From contig JAPUGG010000188.1 in assembly GCA_027292975.1 (NCBI GenBank), positions 1-35,480 on the forward strand: 35,480 nucleotides of DNA. The letters run 5' to 3'. A program made the position numbers and the translations under genes. Under the pieces are notes generated by a model. That model was not told where the DNA came from and did no database searches. It saw nothing but the letters and a program-made list of their open reading frames with translations. This document shows positions 1 to 10,814 of the stretch, one piece after another. Every line of letters starts with the position of its first letter. Position 1 is the stretch's first letter. This DNA comes from Alphaproteobacteria bacterium. Its GTDB lineage: Bacteria > Pseudomonadota > Alphaproteobacteria > SMXQ01.

Positions 1-326
1 AGGGTCAAGCCGTCGGGTTTGGACTGCCAGACGTAATTCCGGCCCGCGGGATTGGGAATCAGGTTGTTGACCTGGAGGTTCGGGTTGCCGGGAATAAACT
101 TTCCCCAGCGCTGGGCGAAATAGCGGGCCTGAATGTCGGTCCCGCCACCGGGCTTGAAGTCCACCACCAAGCGGATGGTCTTGCCCTTGAAATACTTCGC
201 CGCATCGATTTCCGCGGCCTGGGCAGGACCACCGGCAAAGCCGGCGAGGACCAGAGACAAGGCCGCCATTGAAAGGAAAACGGGCCGCGAACTCACTCCA
301 ATTGCGAATGCGATCTGTCTCAACAT
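1..326 (-). CDS. Tripartite tricarboxylate transporter (TctC/Bug-type) substrate-binding protein, N-terminal part, truncated by window edge
   Basis: Manual translation from ATG at 326: MLRQIAFAIGVSSRPVFLSMAALSLVLAGFAGGPAQAAEIDAAKYFKGKTIRLVVDFKPGGGTDIQARYFAQRW...PNPAGRNYVWQSKPDGLTL; signal peptide plus TctC-like TIRLVV-PGGGTD-AR and KPDGLTL motifs. Confidence 0.75.
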   Translation of the reverse strand, partial: MLRQIAFAIGVSSRPVFLSMAALSLVLAGFAGGPAQAAEIDAAKYFKGKTIRLVVDFKPGGGTDIQARYFAQRWGKFIPGNPNLQVNNLIPNPAGRNYVWQSKPDGLT

Positions 327-368
327 GACGATATCCCTTTCTGATGCCGAGAGGGTCGGCCGAGAAAC

Positions 369-1628
369 CTAATTGGCCGCCCTATCCAATTCCTTGAGGA
401 TGGGGCTGTATTTGGTGGTGTTGCCGCTACGGGCCCCCTTGGCCATATTCCCGGCCCGGCCACGCAATTTTGCTTTTTCGATGGGCAGGTCGATCCGATT
501 TACGGACAGATCACGGAAGACATTCATCGGGTCCTCGCCCGCTTCGACGGCTTGGGCGGCCTCCTCGAGCATCTTCCGATAGAGCACGACGCCCTTGTCC
601 GAGCGCCCGAGATGCTCATGGGTCCGGTCGGTGATGGCCCCCTGGCTGATCCAGGCGACGATATCCTGCCCGCTGTTGTTGTCGAGCACGTCCCATTGCG
701 GCAGGCCGGACGGGTCGAGCTGCGGCACCGGCGCGGTATAGTACGGGATCTCGTCGAGAGCCTGCGGTTTAATAGGCACGCCCGAAACCTCGGTATAGCA
801 GCGGTACCACCAATACGCCGTGGTCTCATCGTCCATGGGAACGCGGATCTGGAAGGCCGGGGCACCGGCGCTGCCGCTCTTGAGGATGTTGGGAAACACC
901 ACGGGATGGCCGATTGTCCAGTCCTCTTCTTGCTCTGTTCCGCCCTCAAGGACGCGCCGCTTGACGATGCCGTGCTCAAAGACGTCGAAGCCGACCTTCT
1001 GGTGAGACTGGCGGTCCCGCTTCTTCTCGGGCGTGCCCAGTTTGTCCATGACGTAGTTGCGCATATTTTGATGCAGCCATTCGACGTGTACCGGGTCGAG
1101 CGAGTTCTCCATGATCTGCACCCAGTTGCAGGGCACCACCGCGAAGCAAACCTCGCGCATGACGCCGTCCATCACGAACAGGTCCCAGGGTGGCAGCACC
1201 GGTACCGGGTCGGGCCCCAGGTAGCCGAAGAACATGCCGCCGAGTTCGGCAACCTTATAGGCCGGCGTGACGATCTTGTCCTTGAAGCGGCCCTCGGGGT
1301 TTTCCGTATCCTCGTAGGGCTGTTCGATGCATTGGCCGTTCTCGTCGAAAAGCCAGCCATGATAGGCACAGCGCAAGCCGCACTCGGTGGGGATGCCGTA
1401 GACCAGGGACATATTGCGGTGGGGACAGCGCGCTGTGATCAACCCGACGGTGCCCGAGAGGTCGCGGTAAAGCACCAGTTCCTCGCCGAGAATTTTGACC
1501 GGCAGCGTATCGCGGTCCTTCATCTGTGAAATCGCGGCGATGGGGTGCCAATAGCGCCGCAGCATCTCACCCATGGGCGTGCCGGCCCCGACTTGGGTCA
1601 GGCGCTGGTTCTGTTCCACTGTAAGCAT
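369..1628 (-). CDS. Rieske [2Fe-2S] aromatic ring-hydroxylating oxygenase alpha subunit (phthalate 4,5-dioxygenase-like)
   Basis: 419 aa ORF; Rieske motif CPHR-(x)n-CAYHGW and downstream mononuclear-iron-type region (ENSLDPVHVEWLH). Confidence 0.9.
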   Translation of the reverse strand: MLTVEQNQRLTQVGAGTPMGEMLRRYWHPIAAISQMKDRDTLPVKILGEELVLYRDLSGTVGLITARCPHRNMSLVYGIPTECGLRCAYHGWLFDENGQCIEQPYEDTENPEGRFKDKIVTPAYKVAELGGMFFGYLGPDPVPVLPPWDLFVMDGVMREVCFAVVPCNWVQIMENSLDPVHVEWLHQNMRNYVMDKLGTPEKKRDRQSHQKVGFDVFEHGIVKRRVLEGGTEQEEDWTIGHPVVFPNILKSGSAGAPAFQIRVPMDDETTAYWWYRCYTEVSGVPIKPQALDEIPYYTAPVPQLDPSGLPQWDVLDNNSGQDIVAWISQGAITDRTHEHLGRSDKGVVLYRKMLEEAAQAVEAGEDPMNVFRDLSVNRIDLPIEKAKLRGRAGNMAKGARSGNTTKYSPILKELDRAAN

Positions 1629-1868
1629 GGCATCCTTCCCTACCGGCCGCTGTTTGCACCTGTTGAATTCCGCAACATGATCTTAAACCTCTCGCTCGGG
1701 CCCGGTGCACCGGCACGGTTTTTCTCTCCACGGTATTAATGCTACGCCCAGTTTCCAACCCATGCCATCAAATTTGGCGGTGGGCCCTGCCCAAGCGGCC
1801 GGGATCGTGCCGAAAACCCGGCCAAAATAAAGGGCCCGACGGATCGACCATCGGGCCCGCTGACAGAT

Positions 1869-1945
1869 TGGTCGGAGCGGCGGGATTTGAACCCACGACC
1901 CCTTCACCCCCAGTGAAGTGCGCTACCAGGCTGCGCTACGCTCCG
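1869..1945 (-). tRNA. tRNA-Pro(GGG), CCA encoded
   Basis: Reverse complement CGGAGCGTAGCGCAGCCTGGTAGCGCACTTCACTGGGGGTGAAGGGGTCGTGGGTTCAAATCCCGCCGCTCCGACCA; 7-bp acceptor stem CGGAGCG/CGCTCCG, GGTTCAAATCC T-arm, anticodon stem CTTCA/TGAAG with loop CTGGGGG. Confidence 0.96.
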
Positions 1946-1962
1946 TCATGTGACCGTCCTTA

Positions 1963-2016
1963 CTAGAGCACTATCCGGCCAAATGGAAACCATTTGATGG
2001 GCGTAAATCGGTTTTC
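1963..2016 (+). repeat. Dispersed CTAGAGCAYTATCCGGCCaAAT... repeat, copy A
   Basis: ctagagcactatccggccaaatggaaaccatttgatgggcgtaaatcggtttt; shares its core with copies near 18755, 19019 and 28812. Confidence 0.75.
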
Positions 2017-2045
2017 AGGGCAGCCGCGGCGTGAAGGGCGAGGAC

Positions 2046-2462
2046 TCAGCCCGCCAACAGCTTCTTGAGTTCGGTCAGTTCGTCGATGATGGCGCGGATT
2101 TCCCGGCGCTGGGCATCGTTCAGCGAACCCGCGCCGCCGCCATCGGCGGCAGCGTCTGCCTCGGCCCGGCGGGCGTTTCCCTCCCGCAGCAATTTCTGGA
2201 CACCCTTGATGGTGTAGCCTTCCTGATAGAGAAGGGTCCGGATATTGTGCAGCAGAACGACATCTTCCGGACGGTAGTAACGGCGCCCACCACCGCGTTT
2301 CAGCGGTTTGACCTGGGCAAACTTGGATTCCCAGAATCTCAGGACATGTTGGGGAATTTCCAGTTCTTCGGCGACTTCGCTGATCGTCCGGAAGGCCTCG
2401 GCGGACTTGCCGGTCCGCCGCCCCGCGACCGAGTTCGGAGCCGATTGAGCCAGTTGCGCCAT
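2046..2462 (-). CDS. MerR family transcriptional regulator
   Basis: 138 aa; [48 protein letters not shown] is a MerR winged-helix domain; downstream of ihfA as is usual in alphaproteobacteria. Confidence 0.92.
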   Translation of the reverse strand: MAQLAQSAPNSVAGRRTGKSAEAFRTISEVAEELEIPQHVLRFWESKFAQVKPLKRGGGRRYYRPEDVVLLHNIRTLLYQEGYTIKGVQKLLREGNARRAEADAAADGGGAGSLNDAQRREIRAIIDELTELKKLLAG

Positions 2463-2870
2463 TTAGAAGTGCCCCCCGTCTCCGCCACGCCCGGGGCCGG
2501 GAAAAAAAGGACTGGCCGTGGGTTCGGCAACGGTCCCTGGCATGCCCTCACCGGAATCGTCTTCCGCCGCCTTTGGCGAGGCAGAGTCGACCCGGCTTTT
2601 CAGGACGTGGGAGGCCCGAAAGACGAGGACCTTGCGCGGCAGAATCGGTACTTCTTCGCCGGTTTTTGGATTGCGGCCGACGCGCTGGCCTTTCTGGCGT
2701 ACCGAAAAACTGCCGAACGATGAGATCTTGACGGTCTCACCGCGTATCAACGCGTCACTGATCTCTAGAAGCACGGCTTCGACCAATTCGCCCGATTCGT
2801 TGCGCGAAAGCCCCACCTCCTGATAGACCGCTTCACCCAATTGGGCACGGGTTACGGTATTACCAGCCAT
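2463..2870 (-). CDS. ihfA: Integration host factor subunit alpha
   Basis: [92 protein letters not shown] family. Start chosen at 2870 rather than the longest-ORF start 2894. Confidence 0.93.
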   Translation of the reverse strand: MAGNTVTRAQLGEAVYQEVGLSRNESGELVEAVLLEISDALIRGETVKISSFGSFSVRQKGQRVGRNPKTGEEVPILPRKVLVFRASHVLKSRVDSASPKAAEDDSGEGMPGTVAEPTASPFFPGPGRGGDGGHF

Positions 2871-2997
2871 CACATCCTCCCACCAAGAGGGCAAGGGTAC
2901 CCTTCCCCAAAAAAGCCGTCAAGATCAAAGGGATGCGAGATATCGCTTACCTAATTCACGAATCACCCGGGAATCCGGGGGGCGGAGGCTTTCGCGG

Positions 2998-3972
2998 CTA
3001 CCAGCGCAGCACGGCGGCGGCCCAGGTAAAGCCCGCGCCCATGGCTTCCATCAGCACGAGATCGCCCCGCTTTATGCGGTCATCGTTTGCCGCTTCGCTG
3101 AGCGCCAAAGGGATCGACGCCGCCGAGGTATTGGCATGCCGATCCACGGTCACCACCATTTTCTCCAGGGCAATTCCCGATTTCTTGGCTGTCGCATCGA
3201 GAATCCGCTTGTTGGCCTGATGGGGCACCACCCAGTCTACGTCGGCAACGGAAAGTCCATTGCTTTCCAAGGCCTCACCGACCACTGCCGACAACTTAGT
3301 GACGGCCTGGCGGAATACTTCGCGGCCTTGCATGCGGACGACGCCGGCCACTTGATTGAGCGATGGACCGCCATCGGCGTAAAGGAGATCGTGCTGGCGG
3401 CCGTCGGAATAAAGATGCGTTGAAATTACGCCCCGATCGGTGTTGGTGCCGGTCCCCTCCTCGGCCCGCAGCACCACCGCCCCGGCCCCGTCACCGAAGA
3501 GCACGCAGGTGGTGCGGTCTTGCCAATCGAGAAGCCGGGAAAAGGTCTCGGCGCCGATGACCAGGGCCGTCCTGGCCTGGCCCAGCTGAAGGAAATTATC
3601 CGCCAGGGCCAGGGCGTAAATGAAGCCGGAACAGGCCGCCTGGACATCGAAGGCGCAGGCGGCATGGGCGCCGATCCGTTCCTGGACCCGGGTCGCCGTC
3701 GCCGGAAAGGTTTCATCGGGGGTCGAGGTACCGAGGACGATAATGTCGATTTCCGCGCCATCGACGCCCGCCCGCGCTAGCGCCTCAACTGTCGCGCGGG
3801 TGGCGAGATCAGACGTCAGCTCACCGTCCGCGGCGATGTGGCGCTGGCGGATTCCTGTCCTTTCGAAAATCCATTGATCGGAGGTCTCGACCATCTTGGC
3901 AAGATCGTCGTTGGTCAAAACCTTTTCGGGAAGGTACGACCCCCAACCTTGAACGACGGACCGGATCACCAT
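2998..3972 (-). CDS. fabH: Beta-ketoacyl-ACP synthase III
   Basis: Begins [47 protein letters not shown]; active-site region [10 protein letters not shown], catalytic H/N in VPHQANKRI and HANTSAAS; start codon overlaps plsX stop. Confidence 0.96.
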   Translation of the reverse strand: MVIRSVVQGWGSYLPEKVLTNDDLAKMVETSDQWIFERTGIRQRHIAADGELTSDLATRATVEALARAGVDGAEIDIIVLGTSTPDETFPATATRVQERIGAHAACAFDVQAACSGFIYALALADNFLQLGQARTALVIGAETFSRLLDWQDRTTCVLFGDGAGAVVLRAEEGTGTNTDRGVISTHLYSDGRQHDLLYADGGPSLNQVAGVVRMQGREVFRQAVTKLSAVVGEALESNGLSVADVDWVVPHQANKRILDATAKKSGIALEKMVVTVDRHANTSAASIPLALSEAANDDRIKRGDLVLMEAMGAGFTWAAAVLRW

Positions 3973-5015
3973 CAGGAACTGGCGACTTTCTGCACCGGGG
4001 CACCGAAACTTCCCAGGTGATCGAACTCTTCCGTGATCAGATCGTTGAATCCGCCCTTGATCATGTCGACGGCGACACCGATGGCATTGGCGAAACCGAA
4101 GGCGTCGGTTGCGCCGTGGCTCTTGATGACGATTCCGTTGAGCCCCAGCAACATGGCGCCGTTGTACCGGCGCGGGTCGACCTTGATACGCAGCTTGTTC
4201 AGCGCCCCCCGGGACAGCAAGTAACCCAGCCTGGACGTCAGAGAGGCCCGATAGGCTTTGCGCATAAAGGAGGTATACATCTTGGCGATCCCCTCGGCGG
4301 TCTTCAGCGCCACATTGCCGGTGAAGCCATCGGTCACCACCACATCCACCACCCCCGCCCACACCGCATCGCCTTCCACGAACCCATGGAATTCGATGGG
4401 CAGATCGATCCCGCGCAGGGTCGCCGCGGCCTGACGGATCGACTCATGGCCCTTGAGGTCCTCCTCGCCGACGTTGAGAAGCCCAATGCTGGGCTTGGGC
4501 AGGCCCAGCACGGTGCGCGCGAAGACTTCGCCCATGATGGCGAATTCAACCAAGTTGCGGTCGTCGCATTGGATATTGGCGCCGAGATCGAGCATCACGC
4601 ATTCCGACACCGTGGTCGGCAGGACCGTCGCGATCGCCGGTCGCGTGATCCCCGGCAACGTCCTCAGGGCGAGCTTCGCCATGGCCATCAAGGCCCCGGT
4701 GTTGCCCGCCGAGACCAAGCCGGCCGCATCGCCGCGCTTGACCGCGTCGATGGCCAGACCCATGGAAGAGCCGCGGCCTTTGCGCAGGGCCGCCGATGGC
4801 TTGTCCTCGCCGCTGATCACGATCTCGGTATGGTGGATGCTCGACACCGCCCGCAGTTTCTCATAACTGTCGAGGAAAGCGCTGACCGGCTCCTGTTCGC
4901 CATAGAACATGAACCCTATGCCGGGGTAGCGGGTTCGGGCCAACTCTGCGCCCCTGACGATCACGCCTGGTGCGCCGTCACCTCCCATGGCATCAAGGGC
5001 TATGGTCAAACCCAT
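3972..5015 (-). CDS. plsX: Phosphate acyltransferase PlsX
   Basis: [26 protein letters not shown]...[13 protein letters not shown]...[17 protein letters not shown]; typical PlsX. Confidence 0.97.
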   Translation of the reverse strand: MGLTIALDAMGGDGAPGVIVRGAELARTRYPGIGFMFYGEQEPVSAFLDSYEKLRAVSSIHHTEIVISGEDKPSAALRKGRGSSMGLAIDAVKRGDAAGLVSAGNTGALMAMAKLALRTLPGITRPAIATVLPTTVSECVMLDLGANIQCDDRNLVEFAIMGEVFARTVLGLPKPSIGLLNVGEEDLKGHESIRQAAATLRGIDLPIEFHGFVEGDAVWAGVVDVVVTDGFTGNVALKTAEGIAKMYTSFMRKAYRASLTSRLGYLLSRGALNKLRIKVDPRRYNGAMLLGLNGIVIKSHGATDAFGFANAIGVAVDMIKGGFNDLITEEFDHLGSFGAPVQKVASS

Positions 5016-5067
5016 GGTAGTCCACCCAGCGTTGGGATTACTTCTGGCGCCCTCGGGGGGCGCCCCG

Positions 5068-5253
5068 TCAAACGACGCCTTCGGTCTCGGCCACTTCTCG
5101 GCCGTCGTAGTAACCGCAAGAGCCGCACACGTGATGGGGCCGTTTCAACTCACCGCAATTGGGGCATTCCCCATACGCGCTGGGCTTAAGGGCATGGTGG
5201 GAGCGGCGTTGGTCGCGCCGCGACTTGGAAACTTTTGACTTTGGAACAGCCAT
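5068..5253 (-). CDS. rpmF: 50S ribosomal protein L32
   Basis: 61 aa [54 protein letters not shown]; upstream of plsX. Confidence 0.98.
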   Translation of the reverse strand: MAVPKSKVSKSRRDQRRSHHALKPSAYGECPNCGELKRPHHVCGSCGYYDGREVAETEGVV

Positions 5254-5358
5254 TTATCGATATCTCTGGGTCCTGGGCCGCATCGCGAGCCTGCCGCCGC
5301 CCACTCGAATGTGCAGTTTATCACCGAAATTCAGGGGCCTGGCAAGTCGCTTGAGGGT

Positions 5359-5958
5359 TCATTTCCTGTTTAATTTCTCCAATGCGGCAAACGGCGATTT
5401 TCGTTCCTTGTCATCGATCGCATCGCCAAGGGACGCCAAGGCGGAATCGGCATCGGCCGCACGCGGATAGGGAGGGAGCGCGAGGCCCAGGCATTCCGCC
5501 ACCGCTTCGCCGAGGTCGATGCCGGTATCGGTGAGCGGCTCGGGCTCTTCCTCCCCGTCATGGACGACCCAGACTTCCCTGGCCGCACCGCCCTCGGCGC
5601 CCGCCGTCTGGCGCCGGGTGTAGGAAACGGCGAGGCGGTCTTCGATGTGGGATGCCACCGGTTCAAGGGTGACCACGCAGGCCTGTACCACATCGGCGGC
5701 GATGCTTGCCTCGAGCCGCGCGCTCCGGCCGCCGTCGAACACGTGGAGGCGGCCCTTGGCCGACAGATGATCGAGGGACAAGAGCCCGAACCGGGCGGCC
5801 AGGGCCGCGCGTTCCTCGGGTCCGGCCTCGACCTCGATGGCGCTCGCCTCATTCCCGGCCCCCATGCCGGGTTCCACCGCAATCAGCCGCGAGAACTCGC
5901 TCATGGCGGCACCTTTGGTTTCCGGGGTTGGGGGCTTCCCATCGGTGGGTTTCGGCAT
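5359..5958 (-). CDS. DUF177 (YceD-like) domain protein; true start may be 5904 (MSEFSRLI)
   Basis: 199 aa; C-terminal LGEAVAECLGLALPPYPRAADAD...KSPFAALEKLNRK is typical of alphaproteobacterial DUF177 proteins; gene order with rpmF and the UbiCyt chaperone. Confidence 0.85.
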   Translation of the reverse strand: MPKPTDGKPPTPETKGAAMSEFSRLIAVEPGMGAGNEASAIEVEAGPEERAALAARFGLLSLDHLSAKGRLHVFDGGRSARLEASIAADVVQACVVTLEPVASHIEDRLAVSYTRRQTAGAEGGAAREVWVVHDGEEEPEPLTDTGIDLGEAVAECLGLALPPYPRAADADSALASLGDAIDDKERKSPFAALEKLNRK

Positions 5959-5985
5959 GATCGATCGGCTCCCTCTCGGTGGCTC

Positions 5986-6552
5986 CTAGACATCGGCCTC
6001 GCCGGCGGCGGCCGAGGGTGTCGCAAAGGCTAGGCGCCCGCCCATCATCGCCTCCAGGGGTATTTCCCCCAGACAGGCAACGGAATCCTGGAGGTAGACC
6101 GCCAGCGCCTGCGCCGCCCCGTCCGCGGCCGCGCCGGCGAAGACATTGCGGTCCAGCGCCTCGGCCAGCAGCCCGTCGGTGCCGGCCAACCCCTCCTCAT
6201 AGGCTTTGATGCGGCCATAAAACCCCTTGACCAGGGCCTTGACCCGTTTGGCGATGCCGAGGTCACCGATCCCCATTTCCCGCAGGTTCCGGTCCATGTC
6301 CGCGAACATCATGTCGAAGATCGCCTGTCCCAGTTGTTCGGCCAGGGGCAGCCCATGGCGCCGCGCCGTCTTGAGCCTGTTGAGCACGAGAAACCCATGC
6401 AGGGCGACCATTTCGAAGCGGCCCTCGACGGTATCGGGGACGCCGAGTTCGGAATAGAACCACGGGTCACGCGCCTGGGCCACCAAAGCCCCGTAAATCA
6501 GGCCCGCGGGCGTGGACAACCGACGTTTTCGAAACAGGGTATCGAGAATCAT
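5986..6552 (-). CDS. Ubiquinol-cytochrome c chaperone (CBP3/UQCC1-like) family protein
   Basis: From ATG at 6552: MILDTLFRKRRLSTPAGLIYGALVAQARDPWFYSELGVPDTVEGRFEMVALHGFLVLNRLK...FDMMFADMDRNLREMGIGDLGIAKRVK. Confidence 0.9.
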   Translation of the reverse strand: MILDTLFRKRRLSTPAGLIYGALVAQARDPWFYSELGVPDTVEGRFEMVALHGFLVLNRLKTARRHGLPLAEQLGQAIFDMMFADMDRNLREMGIGDLGIAKRVKALVKGFYGRIKAYEEGLAGTDGLLAEALDRNVFAGAAADGAAQALAVYLQDSVACLGEIPLEAMMGGRLAFATPSAAAGEADV

Positions 6553-6729
6553 TTGCGCCCGCGGGTGTTGACAGGGGGAATTCCACGATGCGATTGTGCC
6601 TCCAAGATGGTGGCCCATGGGTATCCCGTCAAGCGCGACGGCAGCCAGAAGGCTCCCGGCCGAAGAAACGTCGAAGTGGACAGTCGAATAGGACAATGGC
6701 CGCCGCCCGGAAGGCGGCGTCAAGAGGAA

Positions 6730-7227
6730 ATGATGGACAACCCCACCCCGCGCCACGGCCCCCCTCGGCGAAAAGGGGCGACACCCGCGTGGGCGGCGGT
6801 GCTCTCGGCGGTTCTGCTGCTAACGGCGGGATGCACGGCGGACATCAACGTCCGGGGCAACGCGGTGAATCAAGAAATGTTGACCCAGATCCAACCCGGT
6901 GTCCAGGACCGTGGCGCCGTCCGTGAGCTGTTGGGCTCCCCCACCAACGTCGCGACCTTCGACAACGAAACTTGGTATTACATCACCCAAAAGGACCATA
7001 CCATCGCCTTCTCCAAGGCCAGACCGCTGTCGCGCGAGGTGATAGCCATTTCCTTCAACGGGGCCGGCCGTGTCGCCAAGGTCAAGAAATACTCCCTCGC
7101 CGATGGCCGCAAAATCGAGCCGGTCGACCGCGAGACCCCGACACCGGGACAGGAATTCGGCCTCATAGAGCAATTGATCGGCAACCTCGGCCGCTTCGAA
7201 CAGCCGGGCGGAGGAAGCGGGTTGTAG
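6730..7227 (+). CDS. bamE: Outer membrane protein assembly factor BamE (SmpA/OmlA)
   Basis: MMDNPTP...AVLLLTAGCTADINVRGNAVNQEMLTQIQPGVQDRGAVRELLGSPTNVATFDNETWYYITQK; lipobox LTAGC; divergent from the CBP3-like gene. Confidence 0.92.
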   Translation: MMDNPTPRHGPPRRKGATPAWAAVLSAVLLLTAGCTADINVRGNAVNQEMLTQIQPGVQDRGAVRELLGSPTNVATFDNETWYYITQKDHTIAFSKARPLSREVIAISFNGAGRVAKVKKYSLADGRKIEPVDRETPTPGQEFGLIEQLIGNLGRFEQPGGGSGL

Positions 7228-7274
7228 CTTCCCCTTGCACCGGCCCCGGCGCACGGGCCCCGGCCGCCCTGCAA

Positions 7275-9350
7275 TCAGGCAACCAAGGCCAGCAGCAACA
7301 ACGCGACGATGTTCATGATCTTGATCATCGGATTGATGGCAGGGCCGGCGGTGTCCTTGTAGGGGTCGCCGACGGTGTCGCCGGTGATGGCCGCCATGTG
7401 GGCATCAGAGCCCTTGCCGCCGTGCTGGCCGTCCTCGATGAACTTCTTGGCATTGTCCCAGGCGCCGCCGCCCGAGGTCATGGAAATGGCGAGGAAAAGC
7501 CCGGTGACGATAGCGCCGAGCAGCATCGCACCCAGTGAGGTGAACGCCGCCGCCTGCCCGGCGATGGGCTTGATCACGAAGTAGAGCGCCGCCGGCGCGC
7601 CCACCGGCAACAGCGAGGGCACGATCATTTCCTTGATGGCGGCCCGGGTCAGCAGATCCACCGCGCGCTTATAATCCGGTTTGGCGGTGCCTTCCATGAT
7701 GCCTTCGATCTCGCGGAACTGGCGGCGCACTTCCACCACCACCGACCCCGCGGCGCGGCCCACCGCCATCATGCCGAGGGAAGCGAACAGGAAGGGCAAC
7801 ATTCCTCCCATGATCAGGCCGACGACCACGAACGGGTCTTGTAGTTCGAATGTCACCTTGAGATTTGGGAAGTAATAGCCGAGATCCTCCACGTAGGCGG
7901 TAAACAGCACCAGGGCGGCGAGGCCCGCCGAGCCGATGGCATAGCCCTTGGTCACCGCCTTGGTGGTGTTGCCCACCGCGTCCAGGGCATCGGTCGTCTT
8001 GCGCACGTCTTCAGGCAGGTCCGCCATTTGGGCGATGCCGCCGGCATTGTCGGTGACCGGCCCATAGGCGTCGAGCGCCACCACCATGCCGGCCAAGGAC
8101 AACATGGCGGTGACGGCAACGGCGATGCCGAACATTCCCGCCGCCAGGTAAGCGATCACGATCCCGCCGCAAATCACCAAAGCCGGCAGGGCGCAAGCCT
8201 CCATGGACACGGCGAGCCCTTGGATGACATTGGTCCCGTGTCCGGTGGTCGAGGCCTGGGCCACGCTTTGCACCGGCCGGTGTTCGGTTCCGGTGTAATA
8301 TTCGGTGATCCAGATCAACAGCGCCGTCACGCCCAGGCCGGTGAGCGCCGAAATATACAGGCTTATCCCGGTGAAGTTTTTACCACTGACGGTGAACGAC
8401 GCGTCGAACCCCACCAGCTTCCAGATCACCAGGGCAATGCCCATGGCCGCGATAACGGCCGTGGCGATGAACCCCTTATAGAGCGCCCCCATGATGTTTT
8501 GAGACGGCCCCAGGCGGACGAAGAAGGTGCCCGCGATGGACGCGATGATGGAAACGGCGCCGATCAACAGCGGCAACATCATCATCGTTTGTTGCGCCGC
8601 GCCGGTGAAAAAGATGACCGCCAGCAGCATCGTCGCGACCATGGTCACGGCGTAGGTTTCGAAGAGGTCGGCCGCCATGCCCGCGCAGTCCCCCACGTTG
8701 TCGCCCACATTATCGGCGATGACCGCGGGGTTACGGGGGTCGTCCTCGGGGATTCCCGCTTCGATCTTGCCCACCAGGTCGGCGCCCACGTCCGCGCCCT
8801 TGGTGAAGATGCCGCCGCCCAAACGCGCGAAAATGGAAATCAGGGATGCGCCGAAGCTGAGCGCAATCAGGGCCTCGAGAACCGCACGGGTGGCGAACCC
8901 GGTGCGCAGCAGGGCCCAGTAGTATACGGCGACACCCAGTAGGGCCAGGCCCACCACCAACATGCCGGTGACCGCACCGGCCTTGAAGGCGATGGCCAGC
9001 GCCTCGCTTATTCCCTTGCGGGCGGCTTCGGCCGTGCGCGCGTTGGCGCGCACGGATATATTCATGCCGATGTAGCCGGCCGCGGCGGACAGAATCGCGC
9101 CGATGGAGTACCCGAGAGCCACGTGCAGCCCCATCCGCCACCACAGGAACATGCCAATCACCACCCCGACCACGGCGATGGTCTGGTACTGGCGGTTGAG
9201 ATAGGCTTGGGCGCCTTCCCGCACGGCGTCGGAAATCTCGCGCATCCGGGCGTTCCCGGCGTCGGCGGCCAGCACCGCGCGGGAGGCAAAGATTCCATAA
9301 CCAATGGCAAGAAGACCGCAACCGAAGATCAGCCAAAAAGCGAGTGTCAT
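7275..9350 (-). CDS. hppA: Membrane-bound proton-pumping pyrophosphatase, K+-independent type
   Basis: Multi-TM protein with [47 protein letters not shown] and [16 protein letters not shown]; start chosen at MTLAFWLIF (9350). Confidence 0.97.
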   Translation of the reverse strand: MTLAFWLIFGCGLLAIGYGIFASRAVLAADAGNARMREISDAVREGAQAYLNRQYQTIAVVGVVIGMFLWWRMGLHVALGYSIGAILSAAAGYIGMNISVRANARTAEAARKGISEALAIAFKAGAVTGMLVVGLALLGVAVYYWALLRTGFATRAVLEALIALSFGASLISIFARLGGGIFTKGADVGADLVGKIEAGIPEDDPRNPAVIADNVGDNVGDCAGMAADLFETYAVTMVATMLLAVIFFTGAAQQTMMMLPLLIGAVSIIASIAGTFFVRLGPSQNIMGALYKGFIATAVIAAMGIALVIWKLVGFDASFTVSGKNFTGISLYISALTGLGVTALLIWITEYYTGTEHRPVQSVAQASTTGHGTNVIQGLAVSMEACALPALVICGGIVIAYLAAGMFGIAVAVTAMLSLAGMVVALDAYGPVTDNAGGIAQMADLPEDVRKTTDALDAVGNTTKAVTKGYAIGSAGLAALVLFTAYVEDLGYYFPNLKVTFELQDPFVVVGLIMGGMLPFLFASLGMMAVGRAAGSVVVEVRRQFREIEGIMEGTAKPDYKRAVDLLTRAAIKEMIVPSLLPVGAPAALYFVIKPIAGQAAAFTSLGAMLLGAIVTGLFLAISMTSGGGAWDNAKKFIEDGQHGGKGSDAHMAAITGDTVGDPYKDTAGPAINPMIKIMNIVALLLLALVA

Positions 9351-9518
9351 CAAGATTTTCCCCTCATCGCTATCCGGAAGGTCCACTGGGACCCAGTTAA
9401 GTCCGGTCCCTCATGGCCTTCGGATTCCATCCGTCGGCCGATCGGCCAGGCCCACCCCAAAAGTGGCGGGAACATGCCAGAACTCCCCGCGGGGCGCAAC
9501 CGCCCCTTGATGGGGCCG

Positions 9519-10703
9519 TCATCCAGCCCGCCGGGCCAGGTGCGCCTGCCAAAACCACAGGGCGGCAACCAGGGAAGCAGCGATTCCGGGCACGACCGCG
9601 TAATTCAAGATCTCCCAACCGAAATTCTGATGCAGGATTCCGCCCGACATTGCCCCCAGGGCGACCGCGCCGAACACCAGAAAATCGTTGAATCCCTGGA
9701 CTTTCGCCTGTTCCGGACGGGCGATGGCCCCGGTCAGAAAACTGGTGCCGCCGACGAACATGAAATTCCAGCCGATCCCCAACGCCATCAGCGCCATGGT
9801 GAACTGCCAGAGCCCGTGACCCATCTGGTTCACCGCCACGCAGGCCAGGATAAAACACGCGCCGGCGACGATCACCGGCAGCACGCCGAACCGCTTGATC
9901 AGGTGGCCGGTGACAAAGGAAGGCGCGAACATTGCGAACACGTGCCACTGGATGACAAAGGCGGTGTCTCCGAACCCGTGGCCCATTCCATCCATGGCCA
10001 ACGGCGTCGAGGTCATCACCAGGGTCATCGAGCTGTAACCCGCCACGCCGGCAAGGATCGCCACGGCGACCGCGGGAATGCGCAGGATTTCCACCAAGGG
10101 ACGGCCCTGGTCCTTGCGCTCCCCGGCGCTCAGCCCGGGGATGTTCACGAATACCAGCAATGAGATGGTCACGACCTGGATCCCGGCAAAGGCGGCGAAG
10201 CTGCCGGTAAAGGCCACGTCCCCCAGGGCATCCACCGTGATGCGCGCGAGATTTGGACCGGAAAACGCCGCCACGACCCCACCCGCCAGCACCAGGGAGA
10301 TGGCCCTCGACCGGTTCTCCTCGTCGGCGCAATCGGCGGCGGCGAAACGGTAATAGAGGGCGAACCCGTTGACCACGCCGACCAGGGCGGAGCCGACGCA
10401 AAACAGCACGAAATGCCCGCCCATCAATGCCACGACGCAGATCAGCCCGGCGAGTATTCCAATCGACGCGCCGACCTGAAACCCGGTGCGGCGGCCGAAC
10501 CGCCGCATCATGAAAGACGCGGGAACCGTCGTCGCCATGGTCATCACGAACTGCAAGGAGATGGGCAGGGTGGCCAGACCGGAGCCGGGCCACAGGGCCT
10601 CACCGGCGAGCGCCGTCACCGTCAGCACCATGGAACTTCCGGTCATGAAAAGGGCTTGGCAGAGAGCAAGCAGGAAAAGGTTACGGCGGGCCCCTCGGAG
10701 CAT
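9519..10703 (-). CDS. Major facilitator superfamily transporter
   Basis: 394 aa with about 12 hydrophobic segments; MMRRFGRRTGFQVGASIGILAGL loop motif. Confidence 0.85.
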   Translation of the reverse strand: MLRGARRNLFLLALCQALFMTGSSMVLTVTALAGEALWPGSGLATLPISLQFVMTMATTVPASFMMRRFGRRTGFQVGASIGILAGLICVVALMGGHFVLFCVGSALVGVVNGFALYYRFAAADCADEENRSRAISLVLAGGVVAAFSGPNLARITVDALGDVAFTGSFAAFAGIQVVTISLLVFVNIPGLSAGERKDQGRPLVEILRIPAVAVAILAGVAGYSSMTLVMTSTPLAMDGMGHGFGDTAFVIQWHVFAMFAPSFVTGHLIKRFGVLPVIVAGACFILACVAVNQMGHGLWQFTMALMALGIGWNFMFVGGTSFLTGAIARPEQAKVQGFNDFLVFGAVALGAMSGGILHQNFGWEILNYAVVPGIAASLVAALWFWQAHLARRAG

Positions 10704-10760
10704 GGCGCAAGATTGCGCAATCGTCCCCCCATGGCAACGGGAAAGAAGTCAACGGGTGGT

Positions 10761-10808
10761 CATGGGGCCGTGGGGGCATGGCGGCATGGGGCCATGGGGG
10801 CATGGCGG
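10761..10808. repeat. Two tandem copies of a 24-bp unit (catggggccRtgggggcatggcgg)
   Basis: 10761-10784 catggggccgtgggggcatggcgg and 10785-10808 catggggccatgggggcatggcgg, one mismatch. Confidence 0.9.
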
Positions 10809-10814
10809 ATGCGA

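Noticed and set aside
2966-2980. cccgg-gaat-ccggg hairpin downstream of fabH
   Set aside because: Only 5-bp stem, no T-tract; not enough for a terminator call.
4017-5189. 390-aa plus-strand ORF opposite plsX
   Set aside because: Antisense shadow of plsX/rpmF; no domain.
7228-7274. G/C-rich sequence between bamE and hppA as a bidirectional terminator
   Set aside because: Arms do not pair well and there is no T-tract on either strand.
9397-10593. 398-aa minus-strand ORF overlapping the MFS gene in another frame
   Set aside because: Arg/Gly/Pro-rich shadow ORF of high-GC coding sequence; the 9519-10703 frame has clear MFS transmembrane character.
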